64,000 nucleotides of DNA from Morchella semilibera (Eukaryota > Ascomycota > Pezizomycetes > Pezizales > Morchellaceae), in the NCBI GenBank assembly GCA_009192285.1, contig WBVU01000011.1, positions 675,348-739,347 of the forward strand. Reading direction: 5' to 3'. Within the stretch, counting starts at the first letter, position 1, and each line of letters starts with the position of its first letter. The translations under genes and the position numbers were made by a program. This document shows positions 1 to 11,192 of the stretch, in pieces. The notes beneath the pieces were generated by a model that was not told the DNA's origin, made no database searches, and was given only the letters and a program-made list of their open reading frames with translations.

Positions 1-1098
1 GGGCATAAGAAAACCGAAGACTGCAAGAGGAGGACCCTCCCACGCTACTACGCTGCTAAAAGTCTCTATGTCCCACTGGGCGCGCCAGAGAGGCACGGTG
101 TTGCCAGTATGGAGCCCAGTGCGGAGTTGCAGAATCCCTAGTTAACGAACCTGTTTTCGACCCATGAAATAACCCCCGGAGCGTCAAAGCGCCGGCTCAG
201 TCGCTCAGGACACCGGTGGGTATATGAGGGGGCAACAGTGCGAGTTTGGAGTCAATCGGACCATANNNNNNNNNNNNNNNNNNNNNNNNNNNNNNNNNNN
301 NNNNNNNNNNNNNNNNNNNNNNNNNNNNNNNNNNNNNNNNNNNNNNNNNNNNNNNNNNNNNNNNNNNNNNNNNNNNNNNNNNNNNNNNNNNNNNNNNNNN
401 NNNNNNNNNNNNNNNNNNNNNNNNNNNNNNNNNNNNNNNNNNNNNNNNNNNNNNNNNNNNNNNNNNNNNNATGCTCCTTGGTGATAGGTAACGATGTCGG
501 GAAAGAGTTGGCGAGCGGAGTCGAGCCCGGTACCGGGATGTTATCAGGTAGGCTAACTTCGAAGACTCCTCATGATCACTGTTGAAGGCTGAGTGCATGC
601 AGCGACGGGTTGTTATCTATTAAGGGAATAGAGCGTGAGGGATTTTTTGGGATTAGAGAGCAGGGGTATTTTAGATGGTGGGATAGTTTTGGCGTTTGGT
701 TGTCTTGGCGTATTTTCAGGGTCTTCGGGGTTTCGCACTGGATGTTTGTAGTTATAATGTTTAGTCCGCGTGACATTTGCGCGGGATATAAATACTGTGT
801 CATTCTCCTACTTTGTTGAAATCATCAGCGACGAAGAAAGAGTCTTATCGATATAATTACTATTACTTACGCTTTATACTTTACAATCGAAAACCTTTCG
901 AGTGACTTGAAAACTCCACCTCGAACCATCTTCGTATTTCAGGACCATTTTCATACTGAAAGGACTAGCATCGAGCGATCGAGACTCTAGGCGGGTTAAG
1001 ACTGAGGAGACCTTGTTCCTTACTGCCTTTGCGGTTAGCGTTTCAAACTCTAAGCTCTTTACTTGACTAATCGGGTTGCTTGGTGTGACACCCTAATA
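1..1098 (+). mobile_element. LTR1 family long terminal repeat (about 1.1 kb), 5' end cut by window
   Basis: This stretch is a second copy of the 1,018-bp repeat at 46951-47968; both run collinearly from GGGCAT to a shared end ACACCCTAATA. Only the first six bases of the repeat lie outside the window. It has an LTR-like layout: no long ORF, a TATA-like GATATAAATA near 788, and a CT-rich stretch after it. It abuts sequence that continues inside the LTR of Gypsy A, so it was inserted into that LTR. Whether it is solo or the 3' LTR of an element to the left cannot be seen. It contains an assembly gap. Confidence 0.8.
266..470. other. Assembly gap (205 N)
   Basis: A run of 205 undetermined bases lies inside LTR1. 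The homologous part of the other LTR1 copy (about 47229-47340) is only about 110 bp, so the gap is either a padded estimate or hides an extra insertion. Confidence 0.99.
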
Positions 1099-1377
1099 GA
1101 TTCTATGGTATGAGTCATTGGTGTGGGGGGATAGTTGTATATATAGTGTTTGTCCTTTCCTATGTTTCTGCCTCTCTAGGCAACGTCTTCTTTCTGTTAG
1201 CAATACATTACTTTGGCTTCGGCCCTTCTGTTCCCACCTCGTCCCCGAACCCGAACCTGAACCTGAATCTAAACCTGAACCTGCCTCGCCTTGGGTATAT
1301 CCTGAGCCGATCCCGTCCTGCCTCTGTTCCTGAAATCTACCCCGCCTCGTCCCTGAGTTCGACCCAGCCCCGTTAGA
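1099..1377 (+). mobile_element. Gypsy A 5' LTR, truncated on the left
   Basis: This is a direct repeat of 6697-6981, the right half of the complete A-type LTR. It starts at GATTCTATGG where LTR1 interrupts it and ends in CCCGTTAGA. A TATA box (TATATATAG near 1139) lies about 40 bases before AGGCAACGT (1178-1186). That motif is complementary to the primer site at 1380-1388. Degenerate CCTGAACCTGAA-type repeats lie near 1245-1285. Confidence 0.85.
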
Positions 1378-1379
1378 GT

Positions 1380-1388
1380 ACGTTGCCT
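1380..1388 (+). promoter_or_regulatory. Gypsy A primer-binding site, self-priming type
   Basis: ACGTTGCCT starts 2 nt after the LTR end and is the exact reverse complement of AGGCAACGT at 1178-1186 in the R region of the same LTR. Tf1/sushi-type chromoviruses are known to prime reverse transcription with the 5' end of their own mRNA. An alternative tRNA-type site (TGGCTCCCGA, 1397-1406) lies slightly downstream but is less LTR-proximal. Confidence 0.7.
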
Positions 1389-1413
1389 CTTCTTTTGGCT
1401 CCCGATATACACT

Positions 1414-2868
1414 ATGTCCGCCCAAGAAGCCTGGGTGTTTCCCGCCGCCCTTGTCGAGTTTCAACGACAGTTTAATGTTGACCCTATTGCGCTACATCGC
1501 AACCTGACCGCAATCTCGCAAATCCGGGACCGAGTCCTGGACGAAAGGAATCAAGCTCGGGCCGATCTAGCACATATGATAGCCGCCTGCCAAGATGCGG
1601 AGAATCGAGCCGCTGCTATTCCTGAACTTGAACAACAGGTGGCTGACCTGGAACGACAGCTGGCAGAGACCCGTCAGTTGAATACCCTGCTTACGGCGCA
1701 AGTCGCTCCCCCAATGGCTCCCCCTGTTCGTCAGGTCCACTTTGAGATTAATTCTCCTCCAGTTGCTTCTCCTCTGGTGGCCCCGCTCGTTGCTCCTTCC
1801 GTCGTTCCCCCTGCTGCTCCCCCTGCGGCTCCGACCGCCCCTCGTTCCGAGAAGGTCCCTGACCCACCTAAGTTTGATTGGAAGAGGGAGGAGCTTCGCC
1901 CCTCTGTTACCCAACTTCGCCTCAAGATGCTCGCCAATCATGATCGTTTCCCTGCCGCCCAAGCCCGTCTTGCTTATGCTATTAATCTCCTCTCCGGTCG
2001 CACTCTTGCCCAGGTGATGCCCCTCGTTGTTGGAGGACGCATTGATCTGGAAGATATTGAGGCCTTGATCACTATCCTGGAGACTGCCTTCGGGGATCCA
2101 GATCATATTGCTACGGCTGAACGAGAGCTCGAGCGCCTTACTCAAGGAAGCCGAGACTTCTCTACTTACTTTGCTGAATTTCAACGATTGGCTGCTGAAG
2201 TCAGGTGGAATGATGAAGCCAAGAAACATTCGCTAACCCAAGGACTCTCTCGTGAGCTCCGCTCTGCTATGATCCACCATGACGTCCCTGCCGCCACTTC
2301 GGAATATGTTCTTCTACTCCAAAAATTGCCAGTGGACAATAGGCTCCGGGATGCTCGTGCTAGAGATCGCCCCTCTCCCTTTGCCGCCTGTCAGCCCTTT
2401 GCTCCTTCTGTCCCTGCTCGTGCTCCTGCTTCTGCTTCTGCTGCTCCTGCTCCTCACCCCTCTTACTCTCCAGGTGGTGCGGTGCCAATGGATCTCTCTG
2501 GTGCCCGCCGCCCTCAACGTCGTGGCCCTATTACCCCTGCCGAACGTGCCCACCGTGCCGCCCAAGAACTTTGCATGTATTGTGGAGGTCCTGGGCATTT
2601 TGCCGCTGAATGTTCTGCTCGCCCTGTTGCTCGCCCTGCTCGTGTTGCTGCTACTTCTGAGGTCGGTGTACCTCCGGTTATGTCTGGGGCCGGCGCGCCT
2701 CCTGTTGTTAATCAAGCTTCTCGTCCTGTTTCTTCTCCTGGTTATGTTTTTGGGTTTCCTTTCGGTGCTTCTTCTTCTTTTGGCTCTGGCTCTTTGGGTT
2801 TGGGTTCTTCTGGTTCGATGTCCGCAACTGCCCCGGATAAGTCGGGTTTTCACGAGGACCTGTCTTAG
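1414..2868 (+). CDS. gag: Gypsy A Gag polyprotein
   Basis: A 484-aa open frame begins at the first ATG after the LTR and primer site. Residues about 30-95 form a coiled coil (EQQVADLERQLAETRQL). A Pro/Ala/Val-rich linker follows, then the retrotransposon Gag core (about 150-310, including FGDPDHIATAERELERL). A single CCHC zinc knuckle, CMYCGGPGHFAAEC, lies near residues 389-402. The tail is Gly/Ser-rich. Gag packages element RNA into virus-like particles. The frame is undamaged although the downstream pol is broken. pol lies in another frame, so a -1/+1 shift or internal start would be needed. Confidence 0.93.
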   Translation: MSAQEAWVFPAALVEFQRQFNVDPIALHRNLTAISQIRDRVLDERNQARADLAHMIAACQDAENRAAAIPELEQQVADLERQLAETRQLNTLLTAQVAPPMAPPVRQVHFEINSPPVASPLVAPLVAPSVVPPAAPPAAPTAPRSEKVPDPPKFDWKREELRPSVTQLRLKMLANHDRFPAAQARLAYAINLLSGRTLAQVMPLVVGGRIDLEDIEALITILETAFGDPDHIATAERELERLTQGSRDFSTYFAEFQRLAAEVRWNDEAKKHSLTQGLSRELRSAMIHHDVPAATSEYVLLLQKLPVDNRLRDARARDRPSPFAACQPFAPSVPARAPASASAAPAPHPSYSPGGAVPMDLSGARRPQRRGPITPAERAHRAAQELCMYCGGPGHFAAECSARPVARPARVAATSEVGVPPVMSGAGAPPVVNQASRPVSSPGYVFGFPFGASSSFGSGSLGLGSSGSMSATAPDKSGFHEDLS

Positions 2869-2897
2869 GTGGCTTAGGCCAGGTCCCTTCTCTTTCT

Positions 2898-5800
2898 TTG
2901 TCTGCTTCTGCTGCTTCTGGTGTCTCTGGTGAGAAGGTTTCGGATAACGATCATCTGGTTGTTTCATGTATCGTATCTGATAAGAATAAAACTGTCAAAA
3001 CCTACTCACTTGTTGACACCGGGGCTTCCGGGTTTGCATTCATTGATGAATCATTTGTACGCCACAAGGAAATCCCTACTATTCTTTTACCCAATCCCCG
3101 CGCCCTTCATGTTATCGATGGAAGAGAAATCTCCTCTGGTAGCATTACTCATATTGCCCATTTTTCTCTCCGCATCTAAGGTTATACCGAAAGGATTTCC
3201 GCCTATGTTACCCGCCTAGGACATTATCCATTGGTGCTAGGAATCCCCTGGCTGCGCCGACACAATGTTTCTATTAACTTCGCCGATAATTCGTTGACCT
3301 TCGGGTCCCCTCGCTGTCTCCAACGTTGCAATGATGATCAAGTTCCCGCTTATGTTAAGGGAATCACCTCACCGCTTCCCGCTAATTACGATTTTGAGAT
3401 TGTCAGCGCTGCCACCTTTGCCAAAACCACCCAGGGACTAACTTTTTATGCCCTGTTCCTTGGTGGTTCTACGGAGTCGATACCCCCGGAAATTGCCAAT
3501 TTGGTTCCCCCCGAATATCACCACTTTTGGCAACGGTTTGGAAAGGAAGGTCCCCAGAAGCTGCCACCGCATTATCCCTATGATATTCAGATTAACCTTC
3601 ATGAGGGAAAGGAACCCCCCTTTGGTCCTCTATATAGTATGTCTCGAGATGAGCTGGCTGCATTGATTGAATACATTGACGATATGTTGAAAAAAGGGTT
3701 CATTGAGTCTAGATCCTCCCCCGCCGGATCCCCTGTGCTGTTCGTAAAAAAGCCTGGTGGTGGACTTCGATTCTGTGGGGACTATCGAGGCCTGAATGCG
3801 ATTACTGTTAAGAATCGCTATCCCTTGCCGCTGCCCAAGGAAAAGTTTAATCAACTTTGCAAGGCCAAATGGTATACCAAGCCAGACTTGAAGAATGCCT
3901 ACAATCTGGTCCGGGTTGCAGCTGGAGATGAGTGGAAAACCGCGTTTCGCACCAGAGTCGGCCATTTTCAGTATAAAGTTATGCCCTTCGGGTTGACCAA
4001 TGCTCCTGCTGTTTTCCAGCATTTTATTAATGATACCCTTCGTCCCTTTCTGGACCGCTTTTGTACAGCTTATCTTGACGACATCCTTATTTATAGTAAG
4101 GATTTGGAATCTCATCGCGATCATGTCAATCAAGTCCTGCAAGCTCTTACCGATGCCGACCTTTCTTGCTCTCCTGAGAAATGCGAATTCCAAGTTAAAG
4201 AAGTAAAGTACTTGGGCATGATTGTTACCACCGAAGGCCTAAAGCTCGACCACAAAAAGATTGAAACCATTGTTAAGTGGGCTCGTCCCCTGAACGTTAG
4301 GGATATACAAGTGTTCAATGGTTGGGCAAACTTCTATCGGCGTTTCATTAAAAACTATTCGGGAATTGTTCGTCCTCTTACTACGCTTACCAAGGGAAAC
4401 GTACCGTTTATATGGTCCCTCGCTTGCGAAGGGGGATTTGAAGGATTGAAGACTGCGTTTACTACTGCCCCGATTCTTCGACATTTTGACTTTGATCGCT
4501 GAGCCATCGTGGAAACGGATGCGTCAGACTATGTTTCAGGTGGTACTCTCTCTCAGTATAGCGATGGGAATATTCTTTACCCTGTTGCTTATTTCTCTGG
4601 AACTCACTCCCCCGCTGAATGCAATTACGAGATCTATGATAAAGAATTGCTGGCTATTATTAAGTGTTTCGAGGAATGGAGAGTTGAATTGATGGGTGTC
4701 GCCGAACCTATTGAAGTCCTCAGCGATCATCGGAATTTGGAATTTTTCATGACTAAGAGAGATCTGAATCGCCGACAGGCACGCTGGTCAGAGTTTCTTT
4801 CGCGGTTTAATTATGTGATTAAGTATCAGCCAAGAAAGCAAGGGGGAAAACCGGATGCATTGACTAGGAGATCAGGAGATCTGCCTAAAGAGGGGGATGA
4901 ACGCCTGACGCAGCAAAGTCAGACAGTATTGAAGTCCCATAATTTGGGTTTGTTGGCAGCCATTCCGGCTGTCCGAGGACAAGTCACCCCTAGAAAGACT
5001 TTTTGAACAGGCTTATGTCACTGACCCATTCCCAAATAAAATCTTAGGATTCCTCCGAGATGGCGTTAGGCACTCCCGAGAGATTACCCTAGCAGAATGT
5101 TCAACTAGGAAAGGCCTCTTGACCTACCGCGGGAAACTCTTTGTTCCAGACGATGCGCCTCTGCAATTGCACCTGTTGAAGGAACACCATGATGCTCCGT
5201 CTGCAGGCCACCCCGGGAAAGCCAAAACCTTTCAGCTCCTCGCCCGCTCCTATTATTGGCCAGGGATGCACAGTACAGTAGACCGTTATGTAAGAAATTG
5301 CCATATTTGTAGTCGAAGCAAGACCTCCCGCCATGCCCCTTATGGAGTTCTTCGTCCTTTACCGATTCCTCAGAGACCTTGGACACATATTTCCATGGAC
5401 TTTGTTACAGGATTGCCGGAGAGTAGGGGGAGAGATGCGATTCTCGTGGTAGTTGATCGTCTATCTAAGATGAGGCACTATATTGCCTGCAATACCACCA
5501 CCGGATCTGAGGATCTTGTACGCCTGTTTGTTGAGCATGTCTGGAAGCTTCATGGTCTCCCTACTAGTATTTTTTCTGATCGGGGTACTCAGTTCACGTC
5601 CCGGTTCTGGAAATCTCTTTGCAAAATGCTAAAGATTAATGTCGCCATGTCCTCAGCCTTTCACCCCGAGACTGATGGTCAGACGGAACGAGTTAATGCG
5701 GTGATGGAACAGTACTTGCGGAGTTATGTATCCTATCAGCAGGACGACTGGGTGGACTGGTTACCGCTTGCCGAATTTGCCTCTAATAATCACCCCTCGG

Positions 5801-6552
5801 AAACAACTCAAGTTTCTCCTTTTATGGCTAATTATGGTTTTGACCCACGCTTTACCGAGAATTTAGCACTACCCCCATTTATTGATGTCCCCCAGGATAC
5901 CGAAGCTCTTGTGGAAAGGATGACGGAAATTCATGATCAGTTGCAAGTTGAGATGCGCTATGCCCAGGACCGACAGGAAACTAATGCTAATGCTCACCGC
6001 GTCCCCGCCCCGGTTTATAAAATAGGTGACGAGGTGTGGTTGAATGCTAGGAACATTCAAACTACCCGGCCTTCTCGCAAACTCGATTGGAAACGATTGG
6101 GACGCTTCCGGGTTAAGTCCGTTATTAGTCCCTACGCCTACGAACTTGATCTTCCATCCACTATGAAGATACATCCCGTTTTTCATGTGTCAAAGCTCGA
6201 GCCATGTGCTATGGATCCTCTACCGGGACATATTCCCCCTCCGGCACCTCCGGTGATTGTTGACGGTGATGAAGAATGGGAAGTTGATGAACTTCTAGAC
6301 TCTCGCCTTCGCTACTCCCGACTGCAGTATTTGGTTAAGTGGAAGGGTTACGATGCACCAACCTGGGAGTACGCTGAGAATCTTACCAATGTCCCACGCT
6401 TGTTGACCCGATTTCATACGGCATATCCTACCAATCCGAGACCTAACGGAGTTCTCGCGGAGCTCGAACCTAATGAGAGGGCAACTATCACGGCTCCGCC
6501 TCCTGCACCTCGCCCTCCGCCAAGGCGTCTTCGGAACAGGGTTGTGGGATAG
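2898..6552 (+). pseudogene. pol: Gypsy A Pol: protease-RT-RNase H-integrase-chromodomain, broken
   Basis: Domains follow the chromovirus order. The aspartic protease is LVDTGASGFAFID (about 3010). Reverse transcriptase has FCGDYRGLNAITVKNRYPL and the catalytic AYLDDILIYS (about 4070). RNase H has [11 protein letters not shown] (4512). The integrase zinc finger is in the HHDAPSAGH..CHICSRSK segment (5190-5320), its DDE core contains SDRGTQF and PETDGQTE, and a C-terminal chromodomain contains LQYLVKWKGYDAPTWEY (6325-6375). The frame is interrupted by TAA at 3177-3179, TGA at 4500-4502 and a one-base frameshift at about 4960-4985. Only the integrase segment 5119-6552 is open. The stop lies inside the 3' LTR, so the C-terminus is LTR-encoded. 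Confidence 0.93.
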
Positions 6553-6981
6553 TATCGGTCGAGGTCGGAAGTAGAATGAGAGATTAGGAAGGAGCTCGGG
6601 TAATGGAATGTAAGCGCTAGGAAGGATTGGGTAGTAACGGATAGAATTGGGGTTATTGGGAATAGTATGGGTGGTACGGGAGTGTAGTAGTTTCTATGGG
6701 ATTCTATGGTATGAGTCATTGGTGCGGGGGGATAGTTGTATATAGTATAGTGTTTGTTCTTTCCTATGTTTCTGCCTCTCTAGGCAACGTCTTCTTTCTG
6801 TTAGCAATACATTACTTTGGCTTCGGCCCTTCTGTTCCCACCTCGTCCACGAACCCGAACCTGAACCTGAATCTAAACCTGAACCTGCCTCGCCTTGGGT
6901 ATATCCTGAGCCGATCCCATCCTGCCTCTGTTCCTGAAATCTACCCCGCCTCGTCCCTGAGTTTGACCCTGCCCCATTAGA
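6486..6981 (+). mobile_element. Gypsy A 3' LTR (496 bp), family A
   Basis: It begins TATCACGGCTCC and ends CCATTAGA; the right half repeats 1099-1377. The ends are not the usual TG..CA but TATCACGG..CCGTTAGA, an imperfect inverted pair seen in every family A copy in the window. TATA and R-region motifs match the 5' copy. The last codons of pol overlap its first 67 bases. Confidence 0.88.
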
Positions 6982-7338
6982 ATTAGATGGTTTCCTTAGT
7001 TCTTTCTTTCTTTTCTCTCTGTCTCGTCTTCCTGTTATCTCGGTACATGGGAATCTACTCCTATTTCTAAAGCCATAGCCTCTCGTACCAAATCCTCGAT
7101 CTTCTGACAAGAAGAAACCCATAGTACCTCTCATCGTTCTCATTGAGGTCCATTCGGTCCTCACTCTCCCTGCCCTGTGCCCTTGTGTCCTTGCCTTTGC
7201 CTTTGCCTTTGCCTGTGCTTGTGCCTGCCCGGTGTTACCTTTGTCTTCGTCGGTCTCCTCGTCGTTTAGGCTGTACCCCCCGAGTCCTTCTGGGTCATCA
7301 TTATCATCTTCTTCTTTGCGTCAGGTTACTCCGTCACA
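6982..7338 (+). mobile_element. LTR C fragment, forward (3' part)
   Basis: It shares sequence with 26300-26364 joined to 42865-43186 and ends in GGTTACTCCGTCACA. The 5' half is missing at the junction with the Gypsy A LTR. CTTTGCC-type degenerate repeats lie near 7190-7215. Confidence 0.8.
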
Positions 7339-7541
7339 GAATCGGGGGCAGTGGCGGAGGAGCATCCAGGGGTAACTACGGGGTCGGGAGCCGGAGGGGA
7401 GACCAAGGAGATGGTGGCCAAAGTATCTTCAATAAGGTTGTAGGCCTGGCACCATTCGGCGCCATCCAGCTCATCAGGTACTGGATAAGCACCGATGAAT
7501 GCCCGGAGGCGCTCCATCAGGGGAGCAAAGTCAGAGGACAT
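7339..7541 (-). pseudogene. gag: Gypsy F Gag N-terminal fragment
   Basis: On the minus strand an ATG at 7541 opens MSSDFAPLMERLRAFIGAY, about 67 codons, until it meets the LTR C fragment. It follows the F LTR and its primer site in the expected order. The protein has no domain I can identify in this short piece; position is the main evidence for Gag. The rest of the element is missing. Confidence 0.55.
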
Positions 7542-7572
7542 GGTGATATTGTTGTGCCGGTTGGTTAGGGGT

Positions 7573-7581
7573 GGACGCAAC
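7573..7581 (-). promoter_or_regulatory. Gypsy F primer-binding site, self-priming type
   Basis: On the minus strand AGGTTGCGT begins 2 nt after the LTR end CCCGTAAGA. It is the exact complement of ACGCAACCT (plus-strand 7845-7853) in the F LTR. Spacing is the same as in Gypsy A and B although the sequence differs. Confidence 0.65.
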
Positions 7582-7583
7582 CT

Positions 7584-8080
7584 AATCTTACGGGACGGGG
7601 TCGATGGCCAGAGGCTAGAGCAGATAGAGGGACTCCGGAGAGTCGGGCGCCATTTACAGGGGTTAACGGGGGGCTTGGTAATTGACCGAGGCGAGCGGAT
7701 TCACACGAGGGTACCAAGGGGCACAACCGAGAGTAGAAAACGAAAGTAACCTTTATAACCAAGTAGATTTTTAATAAGCGAACCACAGGAGAAACCAGGA
7801 AAGAACAAGAACAGGGAACCCAAAGAAAAGGGTTATTTAACAGGAGGTTGCGTAAGGAAAGAAGAAAAGGAAAGACAAAGGGAATCCCAGCGCCTATATA
7901 TAGTGCTTCCTGCTATCGATTTCTAATCCGTACCATGGAACCCTATAGAAACCGAAAAAAATACTATCGCTTCCCGCAACCGATCATCCATACTAATCTC
8001 CGATCAACCCAACTTGACAAATCCCGATACAATTACCAATCACTCCTCCCATTCCCTAACGCCTAGACCACGCCGTGACA
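7584..8080 (-). mobile_element. Gypsy F 5' LTR (497 bp)
   Basis: Read on the minus strand it starts TGTCACGGCGTGG at 8080 and ends CCCGTAAGA at 7584. A TATATATAG box lies near 7895-7902, and the self-primer motif ACGCAACCT follows about 45 bases later. It is inserted in or adjacent to the P0 transposon, which starts immediately to its right. Confidence 0.7.
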
Positions 8081-8185
8081 GTCAGTCAGAATAATAAGAT
8101 TCATATAAATGCCATTCAGGAAGAGTATTCCATAATGCCCACCCCGATAAGTTCATGGATAGGGTATATTCAGACCTTCAAGTTC

Positions 8186-10160
8186 CTAATCCAAAAGCTC
8201 TATATCATTAATATCGTCCTCAGTCAGGTAATCCCATCCCTTTGGTGAAGGCGTTTGGGGCCTTTGGGTAGGCCCAGCTACGATTGCCGAAGGCCTATGA
8301 AGCACTGCACAAAGCCTTAAGGGTTTTGCCTCTGTGGCCCTAAGCCAACCTTCCAGCTCTTGATCGTCTCCGATCATCACATATTCCAGATCTGGGGGAT
8401 AAGCTGCCTGCCCCGGGGTGCCGAATTGGACATTGCCTCGTAGAAGGCTCGAACAGCCCTATTAGGGCCCCCTGGAGTGGCCAGTGGGACTCGCTTCAGC
8501 GCGAGGGCTGCTAAATCATACATAGACATCACTTTGAGAATGCCGGTAAATGGCGTAAGCGACGCAATCCCATACCAGTCTTATGGACGGTACGTATCGC
8601 TTGGGATGGCAGTAGCCTTCTCTGGGTCAATAACATGTACAGTTATTGCGGGCCTGGAAGGTATTCCTAAATTCTCCTAGGACTTGAGTACCATCTTGTA
8701 ATATCTCTCGTTATCCACCAAACTTTCCAAAGTTTCATCATGATGTTTGTCTATTCTTTTCCTCTTCTGTGATAGATCTACAATGAGATGGGCTAGGGCT
8801 GCTTGGATCTTTATAGAGTCCTCTGAAGCCTTGTCTAACCACTTGGGCTTCAAATTCGTGAGGGCCTTGTGATCCATGGCATATTCGCACAAGTAATTGA
8901 ATGAAGAATCGCCTGAGCTGGATTTATTCATCCACGCTGTCCTTGTCATCTCATCGGCGAGCTCTTTGCATAGAGTTTTATAGATACTATCTTTATCTAA
9001 GTGCAAGATCCTCCGGCAGTTGTATGTGGTCTGGCAAATGTACTTGGCGGGCTGTTTGTATCGTGGTGCCATTTCAGGGTCCTCCTTGGTCTTTTGGACC
9101 CGCTTCCTGACTTGTGGGTCTATGTGATGGAGTAACCTGACGCAAAGAAGAAAATGACAATGATGACGCAGAAGGACTCGAGGAGCACAGCCTAAGCAAC
9201 GAGGGGCCGACGAAGACAAGGGCAACACCAGGCAGGCACAAGCATAGGCACCGGCAAAGGCAAAGGCAAGGGCACAAGGGCACAGGGCAGGGAGAGTGAG
9301 GACCGGATGGACCTCAACGAGAACGATAAGAGGTACTATGGATTTCCTCTTTCTAAAGGACAGAGTCTTGGGTACGAGAAGCTATGGCTTAGAAATAGGA
9401 ATAGACTCCTATGTACCGAGATAACAAGAAGATGAGACAGAGAGAAAAGAAAGAAAGAACTAAGGAAAATATCTATCCCCGCTATTTACCACCCCTCCTT
9501 CCCCAGTACGCTATAACTCATACATCAGCTCATAGAAACTCATAGAAACACATAACAACCACACCTCATAATCCTCCCCACCATCTTCGTTATTTACATT
9601 ACAAATGCATCACGCCATTGAACCTCTTAGAATCCAATTACGACACCCCTTCCTTAACTCACCCCTCCCTCGCTTAACATCACCCTAACCATCATAACAG
9701 TGCTTCGACTACCGAACCCTCAAGACCGATGCCAAGACGTCGGGACAGTCTAACCTGGGGGGTAGGGAACGTCGAGCCTTATGGGTAGGTGTCGTTGGGG
9801 GGACGCCAGGGGCCACCGACAAGCCCTTGGGAGTCCTGGATCCTGAAGGCCCGGATCTTGAAGGCTCAGATCCTGGAGGGCGTAGAACAGGGCTTTTCGG
9901 AGGCTCCTCAGACATTTTCGACTTTCCCTTCTGGGTGCTCCGGAGTATCTCTTCCTCTGACTCGATCTCTATGTAGGATGCAACACTACTGCTAGAGGCT
10001 GAACTAAGGCTGTAGTCCGAGCTCTCACTATCAATGTACTGCCCGGGGATTAATGGTCCGACCTCCCATTTTTTGGATGTGTTTTTATCACTATGGGAGG
10101 ATATGCGGCTTCGTTTTTGGCCTTGTTTAGGGCTTGCCGGGGTGTTGTCGGGGGTGTTTG
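8186..10160 (-). pseudogene. P0 accessory gene, split by LTR C and degenerate
   Basis: It is homologous to the plus-strand accessory gene of P1 (36682-37803). The clearest part, from an ATG at 9072, reads MAPRYKQPAKYICQTTYNC, then WMNKSSSGDSSFNYLCEY, ending at 8677. The conserved tail block IGDDQELEGWLRATEAKPLR with ending DDINDIELLD is at 8380-8186 after stops and shifts. The Ser-rich acidic N-terminal part lies beyond the inserted LTR (9747-10160). Its function is unknown; presence next to the transposase in four copies suggests an element-encoded role. Confidence 0.65.
9123..9746 (-). mobile_element. Solo LTR C (624 bp), TSD GTCTA
   Basis: Read on the minus strand it starts TGTCCCGACG and ends CCATCACA. 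It is flanked by GTCTA at 9118-9122 and 9747-9751. The matching stretch of P2 near 52140-52155 carries a single copy of that pentamer without an insert, giving an empty site in the same window. Confidence 0.9.
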
Positions 10161-10209
10161 GTTAGGGGTGCGGTTTGGATGGCGACTTATAGAAAGAGGA
10201 AAAAAAAGC

Positions 10210-10780
10210 CTCCTGTATATATGTCAATTGCTTGAATAAAGAGCAATAGAGAGGATAAGATACCATCTTATATCGTGTATTATAAACTCTTGAAGGCTTC
10301 CAGAGACTTGGAGATAGTGTATTAAGCTTGAGCCAGTGTATCGATCCTAGAAATGGATAGGGATAGAAGTAAGAGAATAGGAGAACGCGGGGTATCTTCG
10401 ATCAAACTTCACTACGTCATATGTTGGAGTAACAATTGAACATCATATTGAATCATATGATGTCACTCGAATATTGTGATCAGAACGTTAGTGCGATAAG
10501 ATATGATCTATCGGTGAACGGGCCCATTTAGAGTGCCAACCTCTCCGAAGCCTCCCAAGCCTAGGAAGCTTAGGAAGCCCCCTGGGGCTCCAGAGTCTCC
10601 AAAGCCTCCAGAGCCTCCGAAGCCCCCACCAATATTCATCAGCAAGACTTCGTTTGTCTCCTGATATCTCCTGAGCCTCAGGAGACTCAAAATATATGCA
10701 GGAGTCTCAAGAGACTCTCAGGAGACCCAGGAGACTGTTGGGAGACCACAGTCACAAGTTGAGTTTGCTGATGTTGACTA
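10210..10780. promoter_or_regulatory. P0 divergent intergenic region
   Basis: This AT-rich, non-coding region between the accessory gene (minus) and transposase (plus) matches 51260-51720 of P2. It contains ATCATATGATGTCACTC-type palindromes (about 10440-10460) and a short G/C-rich tandem stretch with units such as CTCCAGAGCCTCCGAAGCC (10540-10630). It should hold both promoters, but no TATA box stands out. Confidence 0.4.
10637..10773 (+). mobile_element. 137-bp mini-element (MITE) in P0, TSD TT
   Basis: Its ends are CATCAGCAAG and TTTGCTGATG, with many GGAGACT/AGTCTCC palindromes inside and no ORF. It is flanked by TT on both sides. P2 at about 51268-51274 has the uninterrupted sequence with one TT. 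Three more 137-bp copies lie at 25415, 26365 and 57950. Its last 14 bases match the right end of P1, so the P1-type transposase probably mobilises it. Confidence 0.88.
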
Positions 10781-10786
10781 TCAACA

Positions 10787-11192
10787 ATGAGATCACGATG
10801 TCCATTTTGCATACGGAACTACGCCAATGCTGGTAGTTTCGATCGACATCTCTCAAAAGTCCACCCATCGCGGACCCGCGGGTGGTACAACAGGCAGCTT
10901 TCAGGGACTCCCGTTGAGGGCTCGCGTAGCCTTCCCGAAGGCTCAGGAGGTCCCCACGAGGGTAGACATTTGAACATACTAGACGAAAGCGAATCCGATA
11001 CTGAATCGAATGATGATCATGCTTTGGGATCCACGCAGTTCAATCTAGCACCTACCATATACGAGGGTGCAGAGGAGCCTATATTCACCGCAACGGGATA
11101 TGATGAAGGCTCAGAAAGCCTTTTGATCAACCCATGGCAGCCTTTCGAATCAGCAGAGGAATTTCAGTTATCGTGCTGGTTCCTACAATCGA
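10787..11192 (+). pseudogene. P0 transposase N-terminal fragment
   Basis: It starts MRSRCPFCIRNYANAGSFDR with a C2H2 zinc finger (CPFC, 12 residues, H-x4-H). An acidic linker follows, then the conserved block LLINPWQPFESAEEFQL found in P1 and P2. The frame runs on into terminal-repeat DNA after FLQSN. The catalytic region is deleted, so this cannot be a working transposase, though the DNA-binding finger is intact. Confidence 0.8.

Noticed and set aside
2279-2932. Leu-rich 217-aa frame that looks membrane-like
   Set aside because: Off-frame reading of the Gypsy A gag 3' half; the gag frame itself has a coiled coil and a CCHC knuckle.
10637-10773. Helitron-like element because of CATCAG/CTGATG hairpins
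   Set aside because: The ends are inverted repeats and every copy has a 2-bp duplication, which Helitrons do not make.
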